Source of the DNA: Streptomyces populi
Lineage (GTDB): Bacteria > Actinomycetota > Actinomycetes > Streptomycetales > Streptomycetaceae
Length of the DNA: 50,721 nt
Direction of reading: 5' to 3'
NCBI RefSeq assembly: GCF_002911015.1
Contig: NZ_KZ626898.1
Location: 1 to 50,721, forward strand
Both the position numbers and the translations under genes were made by a program. Below are positions 24,801 to 32,009 of this stretch, one piece after another. A model generated the notes under the pieces. That model saw only the letters and a program-made list of their open reading frames with translations, had not been told where the DNA came from and did not search any database. How positions within the stretch are numbered: the stretch's first letter is position 1; each line of letters starts with the position of its first letter.

Positions 24801-25088
24801 GTCGGCGACGACGGCCGCGAGCGCGCCGACCGCGGCCACCAGCAGGGGAGTTCCGGAGCCCTCGCGCGCGAACCGCTGCCCGAAGGTCTGCCGTCCCGCC
24901 TCGGACTCGTCCAGCGCCCGTGTGTAGGCCGTGTACTCCTCGGCGGCCGTCTCCGCCATCGCGTCGAGCGAGGCCCGCGCCCGCGACAGCAGGGCACCCC
25001 CGTCCGTACGCCCCCCCGAGCGGCGCACCTCCTCCTCGACGGCCCGGACCAGCAACTGCTCGGCCTCCACCCGATGGCCGTCCCGCAT
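21894..25088 (-). CDS. Large STAND-class NTPase with TPR-like repeats, 1064 aa
   Basis: Order of domains: an N-terminal helical region; hydrophobic segments at about 77-125 (LLVAAVGALAAVVADLALG, VGAGATVAVAGAAATVL); an NB-ARC-type ATPase from ~220 (FTGRRSELARIARWV); then a helical solenoid of TPR-like units from ~590 to the end, many sharing a GEAWxxxxLGxxL pattern. Walker A reads GAPGSGRST with Arg252 where lysine is normal. Walker B is TIVLDDASD and later LCGGLPLALRVAGS resembles the GxP motif. Such proteins are switches for stress or secondary-metabolism signalling (AfsR-like), but no DNA-binding domain is present. The ATG at 25088 opens the longest frame. Confidence 0.88.
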   Translation of the reverse strand: MRDGHRVEAEQLLVRAVEEEVRRSGGRTDGGALLSRARASLDAMAETAAEEYTAYTRALDESEAGRQTFGQRFAREGSGTPLLVAAVGALAAVVADLALGTGAGTAVGAGATVAVAGAAATVLKVTASHLPAASRRAGALGQPGGPEQLRLQWLTALDVRGVRPFLDQQRVLSATTGAKKGAPQLRRTDKSAAARRRSVLEQSFGQLPEQEGPFTGRRSELARIARWVHAARASTETRPTVVVLHGAPGSGRSTLAVRAAHALKDQFRGACVVDLRGGSPDDPPLTTRDALLHLLNRLGAPREQLLFRERSSQDQQVKRLSELYHQHLTGLPVTIVLDDASDAEQVRTLVPERSESLVLVTAREPLDLTGGLSAWVHQLPVEALDAAGSEELLTAAAQDASGPYDAESSERIRELCGGLPLALRVAGSSLGPRTPRALAGDLAAYGPVEPVERVLWLRYTDQSDPARRLLRRLALAGRASLGAAAAAALLATDEPEAVRHLTALSRAGLIDHVRGSRYRLHDLVRAFAAARLLDEEEASERTAAQERLIVNYAELADSVIRLVDGKTSTRADQFGPHGFTSLDAALRWLDDESSFITAALRHAEGVDQAAVLHLLGALCDYCLLRGDLYRLGEISELTQAVDQGLLVRSVQWRTGIAARQLGELDKARTTLAAVVDLYFEAHHDAGAARALCSLGITLHHQGTLVEAAAKLQEAMDLQASPELAADRAWTMHALAAVERDRSRLGQALGLLTESLVLHRESGSVHGEAWAHFQLGQLGLRMGDVPRAERELREALDLYGRTRDARGEAWALTQLARARLVEGDPSAAVDGLRQAASRHRENEDARGEAWTVYYLGQALEETGNLDQAVRELERSRTMFSRMRDVYGLACARHHSARVTRDQRAAQTGSLRNSGFARQLLVDARADFQRIGVAHGEAWTCLELAVVDAGNARTQQALSLCDEAVGLFASYGDRRGEDWARFLRCTLLPYAAPGGHEVGAAVALEELSQLARAGHATRDGRLDDFIEAYQLLLERGVDLDAGWQAWRLGMVPDRHARDVMGVPVVT

Positions 25089-25166
25089 GTCACGTCCCCC
25101 TTAGGCAGCAACTCCCTTGCCCACGAGTGTCCTTCGGCCGGGACGCGAGCGCGAGAGGGCGGTCGA

Positions 25167-25682
25167 TCATTCGCCGCGACCGAGGGTGCCGGACTCCGGA
25201 GCCGGCCCCCTCGAAGGCGCGCACCCCGGCTGTCCGCCGTGCGGGGCGCGGCTCTTGGCGAGGGCGAGGAACACGCAGGCGCAGGCGAGACCCGCCACCG
25301 CGCGGGCCAGGGCCTGGACCAGAAGGGCGCCCGGCCGCGCGGTGGCCGTGCCGAACCGGGCGTCCGGCACCGCGACGGCGGCTGTCGCCGACGCGGTCGG
25401 CCGGGCGCGCTGATCGCGGTGCGGTCCCGGCACGGCGGTGGCCGCGCGGCCCGCGGCCGTCGGTACGTCCGGTCCCGCCCGGGCCACCTGCCGGTTCCGC
25501 ACCTCGGTGCCCGCCCGGAGTGTCCGCACGAGGAGCACCGCGACGGTGGCGCCGAGCAGCGCAGGGGCCCGGTGCGGCCGCGCCCGCGAGGGCGCCCCCT
25601 GACGGGGCGCGCCCGGTGCGTCTGCGCTTCCGCGTCGTCCCGGACGCCGTGGGAGAGTGGCAGGGTGAACCGACTGGCCCAT
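25167..25682 (-). CDS. Possible membrane protein, 171 aa
   Basis: The reverse frame shows strong third-position G/C bias and two hydrophobic stretches: APALLGATVAVLLVRTL and ALARAVAGLACACVFLALA. Between them lies a polar, alanine-rich segment. The ATG at 25682 has GGGGA about seven bases upstream but would overlap the divergent thioredoxin gene's start by 18 bases; an internal GTG near 25540 is an alternative. No family recognised. It may be real but is one of the least certain genes here. It precedes the large ATPase on the same strand. Confidence 0.35.
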   Translation of the reverse strand: MGQSVHPATLPRRPGRRGSADAPGAPRQGAPSRARPHRAPALLGATVAVLLVRTLRAGTEVRNRQVARAGPDVPTAAGRAATAVPGPHRDQRARPTASATAAVAVPDARFGTATARPGALLVQALARAVAGLACACVFLALAKSRAPHGGQPGCAPSRGPAPESGTLGRGE

Positions 25683-27701
25683 GAGACGTCCCCGTACCTG
25701 CTCCAGCACGCCGACAACCCCGTCGACTGGTGGCCGTGGTCGGCCGAGGCCTTCGACGAGGCCCGCAGGAGCAACCGGCCCGTTCTGCTGAGCGTCGGGT
25801 ACAGCAGCTGTCACTGGTGCCATGTCATGGCCCACGAGTCCTTCGAGGACGAGGCGACGGCCGCCTACCTGAACGAGCACTTCGTCAGCGTCAAGGTCGA
25901 CCGCGAGGAGCGGCCCGACGTCGACGCCGTCTACATGGAGGCGGTGCAGGCGGCGACCGGGCAGGGCGGCTGGCCGATGACCGTGTTCCTCACCCCGGAC
26001 GCCGAGCCCTTCTACTTCGGCACCTACTTCCCGCCCGAGCCCCGCCACGGCATGGCGTCCTTCCGGCAGGTGCTGGAGGGCGTGGCGGGTGCCTGGAACG
26101 ACCGGCGGGACGAGGTCACCGAGGTCGCGGCGAAGATCGCGCGGGATCTCGCCGAGCGGGAGATGTCCTTCGGGGACGGCCGGGTGCCGGGCGAGGAGGA
26201 GCTGGCCGCCGCGCTGCTCGGGCTCACCCGGGACTACGACGCCGCGCGCGGCGGATTCGGCGGCGCGCCCAAGTTCCCGCCGTCCATGGTGATCGAGTTC
26301 CTGCTGCGCCATCACGCCCGGACCGGCTCCGAGGGCGCTCTGCAGATGGCCGTGGACACCTGTGAACGGATGGCGCGCGGCGGTCTCTACGACCAGCTCG
26401 GCGGCGGCTTCGCCCGCTACTCCGTCGACCGGGACTGGGTGGTCCCGCACTTCGAAAAAATGCTCTATGACAACGCGCTCCTCTGCCGCGTCTACGCGCA
26501 CCTCTGGCGTTCCACCGGGTCCGAGCTCGCCCGGCGGGTCGCGCTGGAGACCGCGGACTTCATGGTGCGTGAACTGCGCACCGACGAGGGCGGGTTCGCC
26601 TCCGCGCTCGACGCCGACAGCGACGACGGCACCGGCCGCCACGTCGAGGGCGCGTACTACGTCTGGACGCCGGAGCAGCTGCGCGAGGTGCTCGGGGACG
26701 CGGACGCCGAACTCGCCGCGCAGCACTTCGGGGTGACCGAGGAGGGCACCTTCGAGGAGGGCGCCTCCGTGCTCCAGCTCCCGCAGCGGGAAGGGGTCTT
26801 CGACGCCGCCAGGATCGCCTCCGTGCGGGAGCGGCTGCTCGCCGCGCGGGCGGGGCGGCCCGCCCCCGGGCGCGACGACAAGGTGGTCGCCGCCTGGAAC
26901 GGGCTCGCGGTGGCCGCCCTCGCGGAGACCGGCGCCTACTTCGACCGCCCCGATCTGGTGGAGGCCGCGATCGGCGCCGCCGACCTGCTCGTGCGGCTGC
27001 ACCTGGACGACCGGGCGCGGCTGGCCCGTACCAGCAAGGACGGTCTGGCGGGCGCCCACGCGGGGGTGCTGGAGGACTACGCGGACGTCGCCGAGGGCTT
27101 CCTGGCGCTGACGTCCGTGACCGGGGAAGGGGTCTGGCTGGAGTTCGCCGGGTTCCTGCTCGACCACGTGCTCGCCCAGTTCACGGACGCGGAGTCCGGC
27201 GCGCTGTACGACACGGCGGCCGACGCGGAGCGGCTGATCCGCCGTCCGCAGGACCCCACCGACAACGCCACGCCCTCGGGGTGGAGCGCGGCGGCCGGGG
27301 CGCTGCTGTCGTACAGCGCGCAGACCGGCGCGGAGCCCCACCGCACCGCCGCCGAGCGGGCGCTGGGTGTGGTGAAGACGCTGGGGCCCCGGGTGCCCCG
27401 CTTCATCGGGTGGGGTCTCGCGGTGGCCGAGGCGCTGCTCGACGGTCCCCGGGAGGTCGCGGTGGTGGGCGAGGGAACCGATCCGGCCACGAGAGCCCTC
27501 GCGCGGACGGCACTTCTGGGCACCGCGCCGGGCGCCGTCGTGGCGGTGGGGGCGCCGGGGAGCGACGAGCTGCCGCTCCTGGCCGACCGCCCGCTGGTGG
27601 ATGCGAAACCGACCGCGTACGTCTGCCGCAACTTCGTGTGCGACGCCCCGACGACCGATCCCGACCGGCTCCGCACGGCCCTGAACGGCCGAAACGCGTA
27701 A
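25665..27701 (+). CDS. Thioredoxin domain-containing protein (DUF255 / YyaL-SSP411 family), 678 aa
   Basis: The GTG at 25665 has GGGAGAG upstream and gives MNRLAHETSPYLLQHADNPVDWW (family N-terminus LxxExSPYLLQHAxNPV). The thioredoxin-like active site is CHWC at residues 49-52, within SSCHWCHVMAHESF, followed by VKVDREERPDVDAVY and GQGGWPMTVFLTPD. The C-terminal two-thirds is an alpha/alpha toroid like that of glycosidases and epimerases (FGGAPKFPP, YDQLGGGFARYSVD, HFEKMLYDNALL, DDKVVAAWNGLAVAAL). The true biochemical role is not settled. Length matches the family. Confidence 0.93.
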   Translation: MNRLAHETSPYLLQHADNPVDWWPWSAEAFDEARRSNRPVLLSVGYSSCHWCHVMAHESFEDEATAAYLNEHFVSVKVDREERPDVDAVYMEAVQAATGQGGWPMTVFLTPDAEPFYFGTYFPPEPRHGMASFRQVLEGVAGAWNDRRDEVTEVAAKIARDLAEREMSFGDGRVPGEEELAAALLGLTRDYDAARGGFGGAPKFPPSMVIEFLLRHHARTGSEGALQMAVDTCERMARGGLYDQLGGGFARYSVDRDWVVPHFEKMLYDNALLCRVYAHLWRSTGSELARRVALETADFMVRELRTDEGGFASALDADSDDGTGRHVEGAYYVWTPEQLREVLGDADAELAAQHFGVTEEGTFEEGASVLQLPQREGVFDAARIASVRERLLAARAGRPAPGRDDKVVAAWNGLAVAALAETGAYFDRPDLVEAAIGAADLLVRLHLDDRARLARTSKDGLAGAHAGVLEDYADVAEGFLALTSVTGEGVWLEFAGFLLDHVLAQFTDAESGALYDTAADAERLIRRPQDPTDNATPSGWSAAAGALLSYSAQTGAEPHRTAAERALGVVKTLGPRVPRFIGWGLAVAEALLDGPREVAVVGEGTDPATRALARTALLGTAPGAVVAVGAPGSDELPLLADRPLVDAKPTAYVCRNFVCDAPTTDPDRLRTALNGRNA

Positions 27702-27886
27702 CCACCAACCGGGCCAAAGGCTCTCCAGAGTGCGGATTGTTCAGCAAGCCGACCGAGTGTGACGAAACGTGTTCTTCATTAGTACAACCCGCACCCTTCA
27801 CAGATCGCCCATAGTGTCGACATAGTGACGCGACGACAGTGGCGTGCTGTCGCGACCGGGGGTTTCGGGGGATCTGGGGGGATCTG

Positions 27887-29149
27887 TTGCTCACGTCTGT
27901 CTTCATTGCTGCCGTTTCACTGGCGCTCTTCTGCATGGCCGCTTTCACCCTGTGGTGGCAGATGCACGCGTGGCGTACGCCCGAGGTGCTGGCCTCCACC
28001 CGGTTCGCCAGCCCGGACGGGGGTGGGGGCCTGTCCTTCTCGCTGCTGCTGCCCGCGCGGCACGAGCAGGCGGTGCTCGACCACACCATTCGGAGGCTGC
28101 TGGAATCCAGCCACACCGACTTCGAGATCATCGTGATCGTGGGGCACGACGACCCGGAGACCGCCGAGGTGGCCCGGAGCGCGGAGGCGCGCGACCCGCG
28201 GGTGCGGGTCGTCGTCGACCACCACGAGAGGAAGAACAAGCCGAAGGCCATGAACACGGCCCTGTCGCACTGCCGCGGCGACGTGGTCGGGGTCTTCGAC
28301 GCGGAGGACCAGGTCCACCCCGAGCTGCTCGCCCATGTCGACCAGGCGTTCCGCACGACGGGCGCGGACGTCGTCCAGGGCGGGGTGCAGCTCATCAACT
28401 TCCACTCCAGCTGGTACAGCCTGCGCAACTGCCTGGAGTACTTCTTCTGGTTCCGCTCGCGCCTCCACCTCCACGCGCAGAAAGGGTTCATCCCGCTCGG
28501 CGGCAACACCGTCTTCGTACGGACGGACGTCCTGCGGGAGGCCGAGGGCTGGGACCCCGCGTGTCTCGCGGAGGACTGCGATCTCGGTGTCAGACTGTCC
28601 AGCGTCGGCAAGAAGGTCGTCGTCGCGTACGACTCCGACATGGTGACCAAGGAGGAGACGCCCGGCTCGCTGATGTCGCTGCTCAAGCAGCGCACCCGGT
28701 GGAACCAGGGATTCCTACAGGTCTACCGCAAGCGCGACTGGAAGCAACTGCCCACCATGGGGCAGCGGTTGCTCGCCCGCTACACGCTGATGACGCCGTA
28801 CCTCCAGGCGGTCTCCGGAGTGATCATCCCGCTCGACGTGGCGGTCGCGCTCTTCCTCGACGTGCCCGTCGGGATCGCCTTCGTCACCTTCCTGCCGGCC
28901 GTGACCGCCCTGGTCACCTTCGTCTTCGAGCTCGTCGGACTGCACGACTTCGGCAAGCAGTACGGGCTGCGCGTCCGCACCGTGCATTACCTGAAGCTCG
29001 TCGCCGGCGGTCCCTTCTACCAGGTGCTCCTCGCGGGTGCCGCCGTGCGCGCCGTCTGGCGCGAGCAACGGGGCCATGATGACTGGGAGTTGACCAGTCA
29101 TGTCGGCGCGCACCTCACCGAGGCGACCCGAGAGGACGTTGCCGCGTGA
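27887..29149 (+). CDS. Processive family 2 glycosyltransferase (cellulose-synthase-like), 420 aa
   Basis: An inverting, membrane-embedded polysaccharide synthase. The TTG at 27887 follows GGGGGG and starts MLTSVFIAAVSLALFCM, the first membrane helix. The catalytic residues are in order: DAED (Asp138, Asp141), GGNTVFVRTDVL, AEDCD (catalytic Asp230) and Q268-R-T-R271-W272, the QxxRW signature of processive GT2 enzymes such as CesA, HasA and CslA. Three to four C-terminal membrane helices follow (YLQAVSGVIIPLDVAVALF, VTFLPAVTALVTFVFELVG). It is first in a four-gene operon with 4-base overlaps. The sugar donor is unknown. Confidence 0.88.
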   Translation: MLTSVFIAAVSLALFCMAAFTLWWQMHAWRTPEVLASTRFASPDGGGGLSFSLLLPARHEQAVLDHTIRRLLESSHTDFEIIVIVGHDDPETAEVARSAEARDPRVRVVVDHHERKNKPKAMNTALSHCRGDVVGVFDAEDQVHPELLAHVDQAFRTTGADVVQGGVQLINFHSSWYSLRNCLEYFFWFRSRLHLHAQKGFIPLGGNTVFVRTDVLREAEGWDPACLAEDCDLGVRLSSVGKKVVVAYDSDMVTKEETPGSLMSLLKQRTRWNQGFLQVYRKRDWKQLPTMGQRLLARYTLMTPYLQAVSGVIIPLDVAVALFLDVPVGIAFVTFLPAVTALVTFVFELVGLHDFGKQYGLRVRTVHYLKLVAGGPFYQVLLAGAAVRAVWREQRGHDDWELTSHVGAHLTEATREDVAA

Positions 29150-30807
29150 CCTCCACCCTTCCCGCGACGGCCACATCCACGGTCCCCGCCCAGCGGCCTT
29201 CCGCACCCGAAGGCGTCTCCGCGCCGTTCACCGGCTTGCGTTCTCGCGGCTCGCGCGCCGATCTGATCCTGTGCGCGGGCCTGCTCGTGGCGATCCTCCT
29301 CGTGCAGGGCTGGAACATCGCCGCCTATCCCACCCTCAGCGACGACGAGGGCACCTACCTCGCCCAGGCCTGGGCCGTCCAGCAGGGCAAGGGCCTGGCC
29401 CACTACACGTACTGGTACGACCATCCACCGCTCGGCTGGATCCAGATAGCCCTGCTGACCTGGGTCCCCGCGCACCTCAGCCCGTCCCTCATGACGGTCG
29501 GCCCGATGCGCTCCACGATGCTCGTGGTCAGCGCGGTGAGCGCGGTCCTGCTGTACGTCCTCGCGCGCCGGCTGTCGCTGCCGCGGTGGGCGGCCGGGCT
29601 CGCGATGGTCCTCTTCGGGCTCTCCCCGCTCTCGATCGTGCTCCAGCGGGAGATCTTCCTCGACAACATCGCGGTGACGTGGACGCTGCTCGCGTTCTGC
29701 CTGGCCGCGTCGCCGAGCCGCCACCTGTGGCACCACTTCGGCGCGGGCCTCGCGGCCGCCGCCGCCGTGCTGACCAAGGAGACGATGCTGGTCGTCCTGC
29801 CCGCGCTGTTCGTCACGATGTGGCGGCACAGCCACCGCGACACCCGCAAGTTCGCGCTCACCGGTGCCGTCACGGCCTGCGTGCTGATCGGCACCGCGTA
29901 TCCGCTCTTCGCCCTGCTCAAGGGGGAGCTGCTCCCCGGCGGCGGACACGTCTCGCTCTGGGAGGGCATCACCTACCAGATGAGCCGGCCCGGCTCCGGG
30001 TTCGTCCTGGAACGCGGCACCGGTTCGTACGGGGTCCTGCACTCCTGGCTGTACTACGACCGGATCCTGCCGGTCGGCGGCCTCGCGGGCGCGCTGCTGC
30101 TCCTGGTCACCTTCCGCTGGTCGGTGACGGCCCGCGCCCTGGCCGGACCCGCGCTCACCGTGGCGATCCTCGCCCTGGTGGCGCTGCGCCCGAACGGCTA
30201 CCTGCCCGCGATGTACGTCATCCAGGCGCTCCCCTTCCTCGCCCTCGTCCTCGCCGGAGGCACGGCGAGCGTCGCCCACGCCGTGCTGCGCAGACGGCGG
30301 ACGGAACAGGAGCGGGCGTACGTGACCCGGGGGCGGCGCGGGCTGGCCGCGGCGCTGGTGCTGGCCGCGGGCGCCTACGTCGTGCCCCGCTGGTACGACG
30401 GCGACCGCACCGCCGTGACGGCCGACGCCAACGCCCCCTACCGGGCGGCCTCCGCCTGGCTGCGGACCGAGGTGGAGGACCCGGAGGACACCCGGGTGCT
30501 GGTCGACGACGCGCTCTGGCTGGACCTCGTGCACGACGGCTACCGGCCGGGCCTCGGCGCCATCTGGTTCTACAAGGCCGACCTCGATCCCGCGGTCACG
30601 AAGACGATGTCGCGGGGCTGGAGGGACCTCGACTACGTGGTCGCCTCCCCGACGGTACGGCGTGACGCGGCCGACCTGCCGAACGTGCGGGCCGCGATCG
30701 GGCACTCCACGCCGGTCGCCACCTTCGGCAGCGGCGAGGACCGCATCGAGATCCGGCGGATCGACGCCGGCCACACCACCACCGCCCGTTCCGGAGGCAG
30801 CCGATGA
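29146..30807 (+). CDS. GT39-type membrane glycosyltransferase (ArnT/PMT-like), 553 aa
   Basis: GTG at 29146 overlaps the previous stop (GTGA). The first outer loop carries the GT39/ArnT pattern SDDEGTYLAQAWAVQQGKG and YWYDHPPLGWIQIALL, with acidic residues (Asp-Asp-Glu) expected for catalysis from a polyprenyl-phosphate sugar. About eleven to twelve hydrophobic segments follow, for example LAMVLFGLSPLSIVLQREIFLDNIAV (quoted landmark VLFGLSPLSIVLQRE), typical of the family. The last ~90 residues are an outer soluble domain. It would add a lipid-linked sugar to a protein or glycan outside the membrane, fed by the next gene. Confidence 0.88.
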   Translation: MTSTLPATATSTVPAQRPSAPEGVSAPFTGLRSRGSRADLILCAGLLVAILLVQGWNIAAYPTLSDDEGTYLAQAWAVQQGKGLAHYTYWYDHPPLGWIQIALLTWVPAHLSPSLMTVGPMRSTMLVVSAVSAVLLYVLARRLSLPRWAAGLAMVLFGLSPLSIVLQREIFLDNIAVTWTLLAFCLAASPSRHLWHHFGAGLAAAAAVLTKETMLVVLPALFVTMWRHSHRDTRKFALTGAVTACVLIGTAYPLFALLKGELLPGGGHVSLWEGITYQMSRPGSGFVLERGTGSYGVLHSWLYYDRILPVGGLAGALLLLVTFRWSVTARALAGPALTVAILALVALRPNGYLPAMYVIQALPFLALVLAGGTASVAHAVLRRRRTEQERAYVTRGRRGLAAALVLAAGAYVVPRWYDGDRTAVTADANAPYRAASAWLRTEVEDPEDTRVLVDDALWLDLVHDGYRPGLGAIWFYKADLDPAVTKTMSRGWRDLDYVVASPTVRRDAADLPNVRAAIGHSTPVATFGSGEDRIEIRRIDAGHTTTARSGGSR

Positions 30808-32009
30808 GCAGCTTCGAGAGCATCGTCCCGGGCGAGCTGGGCGACCCCGCGGTACGCGCCGCCGAGGTCCCGGAGCCGGGCGCCGTCACCGTCGTCGTCC
30901 CGACCTTCAACGAGTCCGCGAACATACGGCAGTTGCTGTGGCAGATCACCGAATCGGTGCCCGCCCGGCTGCCCTGCGAGGTCGTCTTCGTGGACGACTC
31001 CACGGACGACACCCCCGAGGTGATCGCCGAGGCCGCGCGGGACTGCCCCTTCCCGGTGACCGTGCTGCACCGCGAGGTGCCCGAGGGCGGGCTCGGCGGC
31101 GCGGTGGTGGAGGGACTGAAGACGGCGGGCTCCCAGTGGATCGTCGTCATGGACGGGGACTGCCAGCATCCGCCGTCCCTCGTACCGGAGTTGATCGCTG
31201 CGGGAGAGCGCGCGAACGCCGGTCTCGTGGTCGCCAGCCGGTACGTCGAGGGCGGCAGCCGGGCGGGACTCGCGGGCGGCTACCGGATCGCGGTGTCGCG
31301 CGGCGCGACCTGGCTGACCAAGGCGCTCTTCCCGCGCAGGCTGCGCGGCATCAGCGACCCGATGAGCGGGTTCTTCGCGATCCGCCGCAGCGCGGTCACC
31401 GCCGAGGTCCTGCGCCCGCTCGGCTACAAGATCCTGCTCGAACTGGCCGTGCGCAGCCGCCCCCGCCAGGTCACCGAGGTGCCGTTCGTCTTCCAGGACC
31501 GCTTCGCGGGCGAGTCCAAGTCGAGCGCGCGCGAGGGCCTCCGGTTCCTGCGCCATCTCGTCGGGCTGCGCACCGCCTCGCCGGTCGCCCGCATGCTGGT
31601 CTTCGGGCTGATCGGCGCCACCGGCTTCGTGCCGAACCTGCTCGGCCTGTACGGGCTCACGGCCGCCGGAGTGCACTACGTCCCGGCGGAGGTCCTCGCC
31701 AACCAGCTCGGCGTGGCCTGGAACTTCCTGCTCGTCGAGCACCTGCTCTTCCGGGACCGCCGGGGGCACCGCAAGGGCTGGGACCGCCTCGGCCGGTTCG
31801 CGCTGCTCGCCAACGCCGATCTGGTGCTGCGCATCCCGCTGATCGCGCTCTTCGTCCACCGCTTCGGCATGGGCGCCCTGTCCGCCACGGCACTCGCCCT
31901 GGTGACGACCTTCGTCCTGCGCTTCGCCGGGACCGAGGCGCTGGTCTATCTGCCGCGCCACAGCCGCGAGAGCGGGCGCGGGAGCCGTACGCCGAGGAGG
32001 ACCGTGTGA
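30804..32009 (+). CDS. Polyprenyl-phosphate glycosyltransferase fused to a GtrA domain, 401 aa
   Basis: The ATG at 30804 overlaps the previous stop (ATGA). N-terminal GT2 domain like dolichol-phosphate mannosyltransferase: TVVVPTFNESANIRQLL, VFVDDSTDDTPEVI, GGLGGAVVEGLKTA, VMDGDCQHPPSLVPELI, GFFAIRRSAV, GYKILLELAVRS. The C-terminal ~140 residues are a four-helix GtrA domain (MLVFGLIGATGFVPNLLGLYG, NQLGVAWNFLLVEHLLF). The predicted job is to load a sugar on polyprenyl phosphate and help flip it, giving the donor for the GT39 enzyme beside it. The fusion of both steps in one chain is common in actinobacteria. Confidence 0.9.
   Translation: MSSFESIVPGELGDPAVRAAEVPEPGAVTVVVPTFNESANIRQLLWQITESVPARLPCEVVFVDDSTDDTPEVIAEAARDCPFPVTVLHREVPEGGLGGAVVEGLKTAGSQWIVVMDGDCQHPPSLVPELIAAGERANAGLVVASRYVEGGSRAGLAGGYRIAVSRGATWLTKALFPRRLRGISDPMSGFFAIRRSAVTAEVLRPLGYKILLELAVRSRPRQVTEVPFVFQDRFAGESKSSAREGLRFLRHLVGLRTASPVARMLVFGLIGATGFVPNLLGLYGLTAAGVHYVPAEVLANQLGVAWNFLLVEHLLFRDRRGHRKGWDRLGRFALLANADLVLRIPLIALFVHRFGMGALSATALALVTTFVLRFAGTEALVYLPRHSRESGRGSRTPRRTV

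Noticed and set aside
25167..27341. 724-codon reverse-strand open frame under the thioredoxin-domain gene
   Set aside because: Mostly antisense of the real gene. Only its last ~170 codons beyond that gene could be coding, and these are listed separately.
30662..32005. N-terminal extension of the copper-radical oxidase frame by ~450 codons
   Set aside because: It lies in another frame of the GT2-GtrA gene and ends just before a clear ribosome site, GTG start and signal peptide at 32006.
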